In this document: positions 34,309 through 43,537 of the stretch, piece after piece
How positions within the stretch are numbered: position 1 is the stretch's first letter
Layout of the letters: each line of letters begins with the position of its first letter
DNA from: Shimia sagamensis
GTDB lineage: Bacteria; Pseudomonadota; Alphaproteobacteria; Rhodobacterales; Rhodobacteraceae
Length of the DNA: 64,000 bases
Direction of reading: 5' to 3'
Assembly (NCBI RefSeq): GCF_900182745.1
Contig: NZ_FXTY01000006.1
Location: forward strand, 124,001 to 188,000
The notes under the pieces: model-generated
Database searches by the model: none
What the model saw: only the letters and a program-made list of their open reading frames with translations
What the model was told of the DNA's origin: nothing
Made by a program: the position numbers and the translations under genes

Positions 34309-37081
34309 AGCTGGCGACATCTTTCCAGCCCCGCCCAGCGCGGGGCTGATCTGCTCTGCTGACAACATCTTCAATTGCGCGGAAGTCACCGCCGAGCTTG
34401 CTGAAATCCTTAAAAAGGGCGGCAAAGAAAGTGAGCTGCGCAAAGAAGTGGTCCCGCTGCTTATGGCCCGTCGCAAGGCTGCCATGGCGCAGATCGCGGC
34501 CTCTTTCCGTGAGCAGCCCCGCGCGGCCCGCGCGATGACACGATCCTACACATGGCTGACAGATTGCCTGGTCAGCTGTGCTTTCCATGTCGCCACCGTC
34601 AGGTTCTATCCTTTGGCCACCCCTACCGAAGCAGAGCGCATCGCGCTCTTTGCCGTGGGCGGCTATGGCCGTGGTGAAATGGCGCCTCAGTCAGATGTCG
34701 ACCTGCTATTTCTGACGCCATACAAGATCACACCGTGGGCGGAGAGCGTGATTGAATCCATGCTTTACCTGCTTTGGGATTTACGTCTGAAAGTTGGGCA
34801 TAGCTCTCGCACAGTGAAAGACTGCCTGCGCTTGGGCCGGGAAGACTTCACCATTCGCACTGCATTGTTGGAGAACCGGTTCCTGCGCGGCCACGAGCCA
34901 CTGGACGAGGAACTCACCTCCCGCCTTGAGGACGAATTGTTCAAAGGCACCGAGCAGGAGTTCATCGAAGCAAAGCTCAACGAACGGGACGAGCGCCACA
35001 ATAAACAAGGCCAGCGCTACGTTGTTGAGCCCAACGTGAAAGAAGGCAAAGGTGGCCTGCGTGATCTGCAATCTCTCTTCTGGATTGCCAAGTACGTCTA
35101 TCACGTCTCGGAAGTTTCTGAGCTTGTTGAGAAAGAGGTCTTGGCTCAGGACGAGCTGGAACGGTTTATTGAAGCCGAAAACTTCCTCTGGGCGGTGCGT
35201 GGTCATCTGCATCTGACCGCCGGTCGCCCCATGGAGCAGCTGACCTTTGACGTACAAGTCGAAATTGCGGATCAGATAGGCTACAGCGACAAAGGCGGCC
35301 GTCGCGCAGTCGAACACTTCATGCAGGAATTCTTCCGCCAGGCCACAGCTGTGGGCGATTTGACCCGCATCCTGTTGACCAAGCTGGAGGCCAACCACGC
35401 CAAGGCCGAACCACTTCTCGAGCGCATATTCCGTCGCCGCCCCCGTATGAAACCAGGCTACAAAATGGTGCACAACCGCCTGGACGTGGCCGATGAACAA
35501 GTATTCCTCTCCGATCCGCTGAACCTGCTGCGCCTGTTTGAAGAGGGTCTGCGCACCGGCATGTTGATCCACCCGGATGCCATGCGTTTGGTCACCGCAA
35601 ACTTGCATTTGATTGACGAAGATTTCCGCGCCAACAAAGAAGCGCGCCGCCTGTTCCTCGATCTGCTGCTCAAACACGGCAACCCCGAGCGCGCGCTGCG
35701 CCGTATGAACGAATTGGGAGTGCTCGCAGCTTTCATCCCTGAGTTTGAGCCTATCGTGGCGATGATGCAGTTCAACATGTATCACTCCTATACGGTGGAT
35801 GAGCACACCATTCAGGTGATCTCCAACTTCATGGACATCGAGCGTAAGGATCTTGAGGACGAGCTCCCGCTCAGCTCCGAAATCCTGGCCTCCAGCGGCA
35901 TCAACCGCAAGGTGTTGATGGTCGCCATGCTGCTGCATGACATTGGCAAAGGACGCGACATTGACCACTCGATTTTGGGCGCCCGAATTGCCCGCAAGGT
36001 GGCGCCTAACCTGGGCTTGAACAAAGCCGACAGCGAAACGGTGGAATGGCTGGTACGCTATCACCTGCTGATGTCCGACATGGCGCAAAAACGCGACATC
36101 GCCGATCCCCGCACCGTGCGCGACTTTGCCAAGGCCGTACAAACCGTGGATCGCCTCAACTTACTGACCATCCTGACAGTTTGCGACATTCGCGGCGTTG
36201 GCCCCAATACTTGGAACAACTGGAAAGCCGTGCTGATCCGTGCGCTCTACGGCCAGACCAAACTGGTGCTTGAGGACGGCATGGAATCCCTCACCCGCGA
36301 AAATCGCGGTACCAAAGCCAAAAAGCTCCTGCGTGAAGAGTTGGCTGATTGGCCAACCAAAGACCTCAAGAAAGAGACCGCTCGCCACTACAAACCGTAC
36401 TGGCAAGGCCTGCACATCACCGCGCACAAAGTTTTTGCTGAGCTTCTGCGCGACATTCCAGACGACGAAATCCGCATCGACCTGCACCCAGACGAAGACC
36501 GGGACGCCACCCGCGTGTGCTTTGCCATGGCGGATCATCCCGGCATCTTCTCGCGCATGTGCGGCGCGCTGGCGCTTGTTGGCGCCAACATCGTCGACGC
36601 CCGTACCTTCACGTCCAAAGATGGTTACGCCACCGCCGCCTTCTGGATACAGGATTCCGAGGACGCGCCCTATGAGGCCTCCCGCCTGCCGCGCCTGCGC
36701 AAAATGATCGAACGCACCCTAGCCGGAGAGGTGGTCACCACCGACGCGATCAAGTCCCGCGACGTCATCAAAAAACGGGAACGGGCGTTCAAAGTCCCAA
36801 CCACCATCCTGTTTGATAACGAGGGCTCCGAAATCTACACGATCATCGAAGTCGACACCCGTGACCGACCTGGTCTGCTGTTTGATCTCACCCGCGCCTT
36901 GGCCAACACCAACGTATACATCGCCTCCGCGGTGATCGCGACTTTTGGCGAACAAGTCGTCGACACCTTCTACGTCAAAGACATGTTTGGTCTGAAGTTC
37001 CACGCCGAAAGTAAACAAAAGGCGTTGGAGAGAAAGCTGCGTGAAGCCATACTGCAAGGCGCTGAAAGGGCCAAAGCATGA
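34268..37081 (+). CDS. glnD: Bifunctional PII uridylyltransferase/uridylyl-removing enzyme
   Basis: This large sensor of glutamine status has about 937 residues. The nucleotidyltransferase motif is 'GGYGRGEMAPQSDVDLLF' near residue 135, the HD phosphohydrolase motif is 'MLLHDIGKGRDIDHS' near residue 560, and two ACT domains end the protein ('ADHPGIFSRMCGAL' and 'RDRPGLLFDLTRAL'). It modifies PII proteins to control nitrogen assimilation. The start is uncertain: the TTG at 34268 has AAGGTGG upstream but lies within the preceding gene, and no ATG gives a full-length protein. The stop overlaps murJ (ATGA). Confidence 0.94.
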   Translation: MTLPHPDLEALAAKAGDIFPAPPSAGLICSADNIFNCAEVTAELAEILKKGGKESELRKEVVPLLMARRKAAMAQIAASFREQPRAARAMTRSYTWLTDCLVSCAFHVATVRFYPLATPTEAERIALFAVGGYGRGEMAPQSDVDLLFLTPYKITPWAESVIESMLYLLWDLRLKVGHSSRTVKDCLRLGREDFTIRTALLENRFLRGHEPLDEELTSRLEDELFKGTEQEFIEAKLNERDERHNKQGQRYVVEPNVKEGKGGLRDLQSLFWIAKYVYHVSEVSELVEKEVLAQDELERFIEAENFLWAVRGHLHLTAGRPMEQLTFDVQVEIADQIGYSDKGGRRAVEHFMQEFFRQATAVGDLTRILLTKLEANHAKAEPLLERIFRRRPRMKPGYKMVHNRLDVADEQVFLSDPLNLLRLFEEGLRTGMLIHPDAMRLVTANLHLIDEDFRANKEARRLFLDLLLKHGNPERALRRMNELGVLAAFIPEFEPIVAMMQFNMYHSYTVDEHTIQVISNFMDIERKDLEDELPLSSEILASSGINRKVLMVAMLLHDIGKGRDIDHSILGARIARKVAPNLGLNKADSETVEWLVRYHLLMSDMAQKRDIADPRTVRDFAKAVQTVDRLNLLTILTVCDIRGVGPNTWNNWKAVLIRALYGQTKLVLEDGMESLTRENRGTKAKKLLREELADWPTKDLKKETARHYKPYWQGLHITAHKVFAELLRDIPDDEIRIDLHPDEDRDATRVCFAMADHPGIFSRMCGALALVGANIVDARTFTSKDGYATAAFWIQDSEDAPYEASRLPRLRKMIERTLAGEVVTTDAIKSRDVIKKRERAFKVPTTILFDNEGSEIYTIIEVDTRDRPGLLFDLTRALANTNVYIASAVIATFGEQVVDTFYVKDMFGLKFHAESKQKALERKLREAILQGAERAKA

Positions 37082-38619
37082 AGCCGATCCGCCTGATGCG
37101 CGGCTTTCTGACCGTCGGCTTCTGGACCCTCCTGAGCCGCGTTCTCGGCTTTGTGCGTGAAATCCTGTTGCTGAGCTTCATTGGTCCCGGCCCGTTGTTG
37201 GACGCTTTTGTGGCCGCTTTCCGACTGCCCAACATGTTTCGCCGTTTTTTTGCCGAAGGCGCGTTTAATGCCGCCTTTGTGCCAATGTTCTCCAAAAAAC
37301 TCGAAGGCGACGACGACGCAGAACATTTTGCCAGCGAAGCGCTCAGCCTCTTGTTTGCCGCCGTCATGACCCTAACAGCCCTCGGTATGATCTTCATGCC
37401 CGCGCTGGTCTGGCTCACGGCCGAAGGTTTTGCCGGGGATGAACGCTTTGATCTGACTGTTGGCTATGGCCGGATTGTCTTCCCCTACATCTTCTTCATG
37501 TCCTTGGCCGCGCTGTTTTCCGGCGTGCTCAATGCCACAGGGCGCTTTGCCGCCGCTGCTGCGGCCCCCGTGCTGCTCAACATCCTGATCATTCCGGCGC
37601 TGATTTTGGGCCACCTCTCCGGCGGTCCTGTCATCACTTGGCTGATATGGACCATCCCAGTGGCAGGTGTCGCACAACTGGGGCTGGTTTGGACTGCCAC
37701 CCGCCGTGCAGGTTTGCACATCTCCCTGCGCCTGCCCAAATGGACGCCTGACATGGCCCGCATGGTGCGCGTGGCGGTGCCCGCGGCTCTGGCCTCCGGT
37801 GTCATGCAAATCAATCTGGTGGTGGGACAAATCGTGGCCTCCAACACCGAAGGCGCGGTGAGCTGGCTTTATGCCGCTGACCGCCTGTACCAGTTGCCTC
37901 TGGGCGTGATTGGCATTGCCATCGGCATAGTGCTCCTACCCGACCTCTCACGCCGTCTGAAAGCGGACGACCAAACTGGGGCGCAGAACGCCTTTTCCCG
38001 CGCCAGCGAGTTTGCGATGTTCCTGACCATCCCCTGCGCCGTCGCGTTCTTGATCATCCCTTTGCCCATAGTTTCGGTACTCTATGAGCGCGGTGCCACC
38101 GGCTCAGATGACGTCGCCGCAATCTCGGTTGCCCTGGCGATTTACGCAATTGGCCTGCCCGCGTTTGTGCTGCAAAAACTGCTGCAACCGCTCTATTTTG
38201 CCCGCGAAGACACCAAACGCCCGTTCCGATTTGCAGTCTGGGCCATGGTGGTGAATGCGGCTCTGGCTTTTGGCCTCGCGCCCTACATTCAATGGATGGC
38301 CCCGGCCATTGCCGCCACTGTTGCAGCTTGGATTATGGTGGCTCAGCTTGGCTTTGGCGCGCGTGAGTACGGCACCGTTGCCAAGTTTGACACCCGCCTG
38401 CGCAAACGTCTTTGGCGCATCTGCGTGGCGTCTGCGGCTATGGGGGGAACACTCTGGATCACCTGGGTCATTCTGGTCCCTTGGTTTAGCCTGCCCGGCT
38501 GGCGCTACATGGCTTTGCTGATCCTGCTGTCATTGGGAACAGCTGTCTATTTTGGCGTCGGCCGCCTGATCGGTGCCTATACGCCAGGCGTGTTAAAAGC
38601 CGCTGCCCGCCGTGGTTGA
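37078..38619 (+). CDS. murJ: Lipid II flippase MurJ
   Basis: This 513-residue MOP-superfamily transporter has about 14 membrane segments. Family features are 'GFWTLLSRVLGFVREILL' at the N-terminus and 'DAFVAAFRLPNMFRRFFAEGAFNAAFVPMF' in helix 2, with essential Arg residues. MurJ flips lipid II for peptidoglycan synthesis. The start overlaps the glnD stop by 4 bp. The gene continues the cell-wall theme of the lpoA-like gene upstream. Confidence 0.95.
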   Translation: MKPIRLMRGFLTVGFWTLLSRVLGFVREILLLSFIGPGPLLDAFVAAFRLPNMFRRFFAEGAFNAAFVPMFSKKLEGDDDAEHFASEALSLLFAAVMTLTALGMIFMPALVWLTAEGFAGDERFDLTVGYGRIVFPYIFFMSLAALFSGVLNATGRFAAAAAAPVLLNILIIPALILGHLSGGPVITWLIWTIPVAGVAQLGLVWTATRRAGLHISLRLPKWTPDMARMVRVAVPAALASGVMQINLVVGQIVASNTEGAVSWLYAADRLYQLPLGVIGIAIGIVLLPDLSRRLKADDQTGAQNAFSRASEFAMFLTIPCAVAFLIIPLPIVSVLYERGATGSDDVAAISVALAIYAIGLPAFVLQKLLQPLYFAREDTKRPFRFAVWAMVVNAALAFGLAPYIQWMAPAIAATVAAWIMVAQLGFGAREYGTVAKFDTRLRKRLWRICVASAAMGGTLWITWVILVPWFSLPGWRYMALLILLSLGTAVYFGVGRLIGAYTPGVLKAAARRG

Positions 38620-38659
38620 GCGGACACAAACCGACAAATAGACTCAGAAACAAGTTGCT

Positions 38660-38668
38660 CCCCCCCCC
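38660..38668 (+). repeat. Nine-C homopolymer tract in the murJ-hdeD gap
   Basis: A run of nine C lies about 47 bp upstream of the hdeD-like ATG. Such tracts can slip and change promoter spacing, but a single tract is no proof. The gap is otherwise an ordinary leader with GGGAGTGAG as ribosome-binding site. Confidence 0.6.
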
Positions 38669-38714
38669 ATAAGTGCCATTAACCTAAGGCATTCTTAAAT
38701 CTCGGGAGTGAGAC

Positions 38715-39260
38715 ATGAATAATTGGATCGTAATGATGATCGTCGGCCTCTTGGCCGTGGTCTTGGGTGTTCTGGCATTGGCCAACCCTTTCGCAGCCTC
38801 CATGACTGCAACCGTGTTTGCGGGCTGGAGCTTTCTTTTCTTGGGCGCTGTTCAGGCCTTCGCATCCTTTAGCGCGCCGTCCACCGGCGCCAAAATTGCC
38901 GGGGTCATCCTTGGCCTTCTGGCCATGGTGATTGGTGTACATATCATCGCGCAACCACTTCAGGGCCTGCTGTCTCTGACTTTCGCCGCAGGCATCCTGT
39001 TTCTGGTGTCCGGTGTTTTCAAAGGCGTGTTTGGCTTTTCAAACTTCGAAGGCAGCGCGCGGTGGGCATTGTTGCTCTCTGGCCTGATCTCCGTGGTCCT
39101 CGGCCTGATGGTGCTCAACAATTTCCCGCAATCCGCCGCAGTTCTGCTCGGAGTTTTGCTGGCTATTGAGCTTCTCTCCAACGGCATCAGCGCCATCGCA
39201 CTGGCCTTTGCCGTGCGCAATCTGAACAACGCTGAAGCAGACCAAGAGGAAGCGGCCTAA
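38715..39260 (+). CDS. HdeD-family membrane protein
   Basis: This 181-residue protein has six evenly spaced hydrophobic helices and internal repeat character ('VVLGVLALANPFAASMT', 'GLLAMVIGVHIIAQP', 'VVLGLMVLNNFPQSA'), typical of HdeD/DUF308. E. coli HdeD contributes to acid resistance at high density, but the role here is unknown. It has a strong ribosome-binding site and is convergent with a rhomboid-like gene 11 bp downstream. Confidence 0.85.
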   Translation: MNNWIVMMIVGLLAVVLGVLALANPFAASMTATVFAGWSFLFLGAVQAFASFSAPSTGAKIAGVILGLLAMVIGVHIIAQPLQGLLSLTFAAGILFLVSGVFKGVFGFSNFEGSARWALLLSGLISVVLGLMVLNNFPQSAAVLLGVLLAIELLSNGISAIALAFAVRNLNNAEADQEEAA

Positions 39261-39271
39261 TCAGGCCATTT

Positions 39272-39958
39272 CTACTGGCGGCGGATCTTTTCGCGGATCC
39301 GCTGCCACCCTCCGGGGATCAGTGCAAAGGACATCAAAAACCCTGCGCCAAAGCCGATCACATCGGCCACCCAATCCGGACCGCCCCCAAAAACTAGGCT
39401 AAAGCCCAACTGAATGGCCACCAACATGCCAATCAGCGAGAACGCGCGAACTTGTGGTTCGCCCACGGCCCCCAAACTGGTCCACAGCAAGAACGTAAAC
39501 GCACCAATGAGGCCGTAAACGCCAGGGTAGCTGCCCAGCAAAGGTGTGGACACATCCAATATCAGCGCATAGCCCAATGCACCCACAACGCCAGACAGCA
39601 CAAAGATCACCAGAGTGGCCCAGCCGGAAAACACCTCTCCCACCATCTTGCCCATTGCCAACAGCAGAACGCCGCCAAACAGCGCATGGGTGAAGCTGTA
39701 ATGCACAAACAGGTAGCTCACAAAGCGGATCATATGTTCCAACGGATACTGTCCGTTGATCACCATCCAATCAAAGATATCCGACGAAAACGCATAGCGC
39801 TGAATGGCGTCCAGCCGCCAACCCACCGCCGTCGGCCCGCCTAGGATGCCTTTGGAGCCGAGCCAGAGCGCCGCTTCAACACCAACCAGCAACAGGAATA
39901 ACGCCGTCACCACCGGCGGCAACGGGTTCACGGGGCTTTGATCATCTGGGTGGGACAT
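39272..39958 (-). CDS. Rhomboid-family membrane protein lacking the catalytic residues
   Basis: This 228-residue protein has six or seven membrane segments and rhomboid-like spacing: '[13 protein letters not shown]' (residues 85-96), '[13 protein letters not shown]' (142-154) and '[15 protein letters not shown]' (197-211). In active rhomboids these sites hold the oxyanion Asn, the Ser of GxSG and the catalytic His; here the aligned residues are Gly95, Tyr144 and Asp199. It is therefore probably a pseudoprotease. AAGGAG precedes the ATG. It is divergent from trpS. Confidence 0.82.
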   Translation of the reverse strand: MSHPDDQSPVNPLPPVVTALFLLLVGVEAALWLGSKGILGGPTAVGWRLDAIQRYAFSSDIFDWMVINGQYPLEHMIRFVSYLFVHYSFTHALFGGVLLLAMGKMVGEVFSGWATLVIFVLSGVVGALGYALILDVSTPLLGSYPGVYGLIGAFTFLLWTSLGAVGEPQVRAFSLIGMLVAIQLGFSLVFGGGPDWVADVIGFGAGFLMSFALIPGGWQRIREKIRRQ

Positions 39959-40045
39959 GCCTGTTCTCCTTACCCGTCCTGCTTGACGGTGTTTGACCTC
40001 GGAGATAAGCCAAGCAGGCTAACAAATCCAGATGGAGTATTTCCA

Positions 40046-41083
40046 ATGAACGAGGCGGTCCAAACGTCCTCCACCTTTACCCCACGCGTCTTTTCCGGGA
40101 TTCAACCCTCGGGCGGCCTGACGCTGGGCAATTACCTCGGCGCGATGAAGCGCTTTGTCGACATGCAAGAGGCCGGCACCCATGAGACCGTGTTCTGCAT
40201 GGTTGACCTGCATGCCATCACAGTCTGGCAAGACCCTGCCAAGCTGCAACGCGCCACCCGCGAACTCTGCGCAGGTTTCATTGCTGCAGGCATCGATCCG
40301 AAAAAATCGATCCTGTTCAATCAATCCGCCGCGCCAGAACATGCCCAACTGGCATGGATCTTCAACTGCGTCGCCCGCATGGGTTGGATGCAGCGCATGA
40401 CCCAATGGAAAGACAAAGCCGGTAAAAACTCCCAAAACGCCTCGCTGGGCCTGTTTGCCTACCCGGCTCTTATGGCTGCGGACATTCTGATTTACCATGC
40501 CACGCACGTTCCGGTGGGCGAGGATCAGAAACAGCACCTCGAGCTGACCCGCGACGTCGCGACCAAGTTCAACCACGACTACGGCGTGGACTTCTTCCCC
40601 ATCACCGAACCGGTGATCGAGGGCGCAGCCACCCGTGTGATGTCCTTCCGCGATGGCACCAAAAAGATGTCCAAATCCGACCCATCTGATGCGTCGCGCA
40701 TCAACATGACCGACGACGCGGACACCATCGCCAAGAAAATCCGCAAGGCCAAAACCGACCCGGAAGCCCTGCCGTCCGAGGCCAAAGGTCTGGAAGAGCG
40801 TCCAGAGGCCCGCAACCTGGTCAACATCTATGCTGGCCTGTCCGGCCTGACGGTGGAACAAGTTCTGGCAGACGTGGGAGGCAAGCAATTCTCCGAGTTC
40901 AAGCCAATGCTGTCTGACCTCGCGGTTTCAAAATTGTCTCCGATCAGCACCGAAATGGCCCGCTTGATGGAGCACCAGGACGAGATCGACAAGATCCTCG
41001 CCCATGGTGCAAGTCAGGCCCGCGAAATCGCTGCGCCGATCCTGAAAAAGACCTACGAGATCGTTGGTATGGTCGGCGCCTAA
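40046..41083 (+). CDS. trpS: Tryptophanyl-tRNA synthetase
   Basis: This 345-residue class I aminoacyl-tRNA synthetase has the HIGH-like motif 'TLGNYLGA' near residue 28 and the KMSKS motif 'KKMSKSDPS' near residue 208, with '[15 protein letters not shown]' between. The ATG at 40046 gives the normal start '[17 protein letters not shown]'. A strong terminator follows 26 bp after the stop. Confidence 0.97.
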   Translation: MNEAVQTSSTFTPRVFSGIQPSGGLTLGNYLGAMKRFVDMQEAGTHETVFCMVDLHAITVWQDPAKLQRATRELCAGFIAAGIDPKKSILFNQSAAPEHAQLAWIFNCVARMGWMQRMTQWKDKAGKNSQNASLGLFAYPALMAADILIYHATHVPVGEDQKQHLELTRDVATKFNHDYGVDFFPITEPVIEGAATRVMSFRDGTKKMSKSDPSDASRINMTDDADTIAKKIRKAKTDPEALPSEAKGLEERPEARNLVNIYAGLSGLTVEQVLADVGGKQFSEFKPMLSDLAVSKLSPISTEMARLMEHQDEIDKILAHGASQAREIAAPILKKTYEIVGMVGA

Positions 41084-41108
41084 GCCTTCCACACCACTGC
41101 AATCAATC

Positions 41109-41136
41109 AGCCCCGCCACTGGCGGGGCTTTTTATT
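41109..41136 (+). terminator. Rho-independent terminator of trpS
   Basis: AGCCCCGCC (41109-41117) pairs exactly with GGCGGGGCT (41121-41129) over a 3-base loop and runs into TTTTTATT. Confidence 0.93.
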
Positions 41137-41245
41137 GGCGATGCCTGCATAGTGTGTTGGTTGGTTCCGATATGAAGGAATAGGCCAATATCGCCTCTGA
41201 ACGACACATCAGAGGCACTATGCAAATGAAATCCTGAGACAAATT

Positions 41246-42089
41246 ATGAAAGGCCTTCGCGGCCCTACTTCTGATCAAGCGGCAGCGCTCCTTCAGTCGG
41301 TCTAGGAAATGGCTGCGAACAACGCTGAGAAGACTGCGATTGACACTCAAAGCAGAGAGGCCTGCTGTCCGCACTGCCAATTCCCGAACAAGCTGAAATG
41401 GGGTCGCACACGCACTGGCGCACAGCGCGATCGTTGCAACCAATACGGCAAGACTTTCAGGTGGTTCAATCGCGCATTTGCAACGGATTGATCAATTCTA
41501 CAAGGTGCAGGAGGACATGCTCACCGCGGCCACCCCAGCTCCGTCCGGCAACTGGCCCGAAGATTTGGCATCACCAAAGACACAACATGGCGGTGGCAAA
41601 AAACCATCCTGCAGGTGTTCTCGCAATCCGTCACGCCACGCTCCGGAATCGTCGAAGTGGATGAGACTTTCGTCCAAGAATGCCGGAAGGGCAGCCGTGA
41701 ATGGGTGCGACACGAGTTCGACCCAGCCAACAACCCCAAACTGCCGCGCCTGAGCTGGTATGAATACAAGCTGACCGGCACGCTGAAAAAGCGCGGGCTG
41801 AGCAGATGCAGCGCTCTATTCAGATGGTTTTTCTGCGTATGCCAAGTTTGCCAAGGCAACTGGCCTCTCGCATTTCGTGCTCGGCACCAAACCCGGCACT
41901 CGCAAATTCCAGCAGAGCCTTCACATACAAAACGTGAACGCTTTGCATTCGCGCTTAAAGGCCTTCCTGCGGCCCTTTAAAGGGCCAGCCAAGAAATATC
42001 TCGACGGCAATGTGGATTGGTTTTTTGCTCGTGCGAATATGGCAGTAGATTGTGCACTTAGCCGCTTGCTGGATTGCGCCAAACCATAA
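41246..42089 (+). pseudogene. Decayed IS1595-family transposase
   Basis: One frame carries the start, an N-terminal zinc ribbon ('CPHCQ ... GRTRTGAQRDRCNQYGKTF', in which the fourth Cys is Tyr), an HTH-like 'VRQLARRFGITKDTTWRWQ' and the first catalytic Asp region 'GIVEVDETF'. In-frame stops occur at 41303 (TAG) and 41489 (TGA). After about 41775 the match moves to another frame ('DGFSAYAKFAKATG', 'HIQNVNALHSRLKAF'), with the expected stretch between the first and second Asp largely missing. It therefore has two stops, one frameshift and an internal deletion. No convincing terminal inverted repeats were found. It cannot encode active transposase. Confidence 0.85.
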
Positions 42090-42719
42090 GCGCAAAGTGC
42101 TTTGATGTTCCAACGTAGTTGGGAAGAGCGATCTGATGATTGAATCCGTCGGACAGAGCAACGTTGATAGATGCAGATGGGTCCATTGCTCCAGACAGAT
42201 TGGGTTGCCCAGAATCTTTGGCGCCCTCTTCAAAGGCCTGCTTCTAAATTCAGTAGTTCCTGAACGCTCGCGCTTGCCCGGAAAGGGTAGTGCAATGGCA
42301 ACACCGTCTAAGCCAACTTTCACAACCAGAGCCTTCAAAGATACCAGCAAAGGAGAGAGTTCCCGGGCCAGTGATTGGTGGCCCGCTCCAGCCGTAAGAA
42401 GCATGCGGCAAACGTAAAGCCAACTGCCGGCCGGATTATGGGTAATCCCGGACCCATCTCTGGTAGCTGTAATCCAATCGTGTGCTGTCAAAGCAACGCG
42501 GGGCTGGAGGCGTATGGCGTTCGAATACCCGATAATGCGCCCTGCATTTTCACGATGGCATTCAAGTCATCATGGGTAGTCGTTCGCGCAGACGCAGACA
42601 TTGTCACAAATTGGCCCTCCCGAGTAGAGGCTGAATATATTGTGCGAAATCAATTGATAAACTCTACTACCTCCAGTGCACGCAACACTGAACCAACACG
42701 CTGTGCAGACACTTTTTCT
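42090..42719. other. Gene-poor remnant region between the transposase relic and GNAT gene
   Basis: About 630 bp with lower GC than the neighbours and no credible intact gene. Open frames on both strands are short and lack ribosome-binding sites or clear family motifs. A plus-strand stretch at about 42520-42660 reads like a degraded LysR substrate-binding segment ('VVVRADADIVTNWPSRV'), but this is weak. It may be debris left by the insertion element. Confidence 0.45.
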
Positions 42720-43280
42720 TTATTTGCCCTTTAAGAGCGTCCCCAACGCACGCTCCAAAAAAAGCGCCTTGTGCCCCTTAAACGAGCCCATCACCGGATT
42801 GCCAAACCCAATCTTCTCCGCAACCCGAACAGAGCCTGCATGCGCCGGATCAAAAATCGCGCAGGCCATCGGAAACTCTGATGAAAGGGCCTTGTCCGCC
42901 CAGTCCATCACCGCCGTCACAGCCTCCGTCGCCAGCCCTTGCCCCTGTGCAGAAGTCTTCAACGCCCAACCGGCTTCTGGTTTACCATGCACACTGGGCT
43001 GTGTGTCTCGATGATAATCCGCCAATCCGGCTTCTCCTAAGAACGCGCCGTCGATCTTGCTCTCAATCACCCAATAGCCATAGCCCAGCGCCTGCCAGTG
43101 CCCGATGTACCGCAGCACCCGCGACCACGACTCTGCCGCGGTCGACGGCACACCAGAGATATGCGCCACAACTTTAGGGTCCGCCCACATCGCCGCACTG
43201 TCCTCAAAGTCCGCGAGCCTATGCCCTCGCAGAACCAGGCGCTCCGTTTCCAGAACCGGTACCAAACTGCTTGTTTTCAT
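42720..43280 (-). CDS. GNAT-family N-acetyltransferase
   Basis: This 186-residue protein of the RimJ/RimL-like acetyltransferase_3 group has 'LETERLVLRGHRLADFEDSAAMW' at the N-terminus and the acetyl-CoA motif 'AQGQGLATEAVTAVMDWA' near residue 112, then 'NPVMGSFKGH'. The substrate is unknown. It is divergent from the BCCT transporter gene and borders the IS remnant region. Confidence 0.88.
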   Translation of the reverse strand: MKTSSLVPVLETERLVLRGHRLADFEDSAAMWADPKVVAHISGVPSTAAESWSRVLRYIGHWQALGYGYWVIESKIDGAFLGEAGLADYHRDTQPSVHGKPEAGWALKTSAQGQGLATEAVTAVMDWADKALSSEFPMACAIFDPAHAGSVRVAEKIGFGNPVMGSFKGHKALFLERALGTLLKGK

Positions 43281-43537
43281 CTACCTACCTTTTCTTCCCG
43301 ACGTCCGTTTCATCAGGTCGGGGCACTCTAAATCCTAGCGGCATCAGGCAGCAACTCCAAAGCAAAGCAAGAATTAGTCTGGCAGAGGATCAAATCAGAG
43401 GTGTGAGGTGCAAGGCGCCGACAGAACCTCGCCAACGGAACCAACCGCTTGAGAAGCATACGTACTTAGGGTTAGCCTGTGAGTGTGCAAACCGTTGCAG
43501 GTTTCCCTGTGCTTGGCTTAAGAAAGTGATCGCATCA

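Noticed and set aside
34781..36142. Long minus-strand open frame (about 450 codons) opposite glnD
   Set aside because: It is antisense to a clear glnD domain region, has no ribosome-binding site or recognisable domain, and is explained by GC-rich codon bias leaving the opposite frame open.
41193..41216. GCCTCTGA-N8-TCAGAGGC inverted repeat as a terminal repeat of the IS relic
   Set aside because: Both arms lie on the same side of the transposase relic; there is no matching copy beyond 42089, so it is only a local hairpin.
43271..43537. N-terminal extension of the BCCT transporter from the upstream TTG
   Set aside because: The 89 extra residues are Arg/Cys-rich, not membrane-like, overlap the divergent GNAT start, and have no counterpart in the family.
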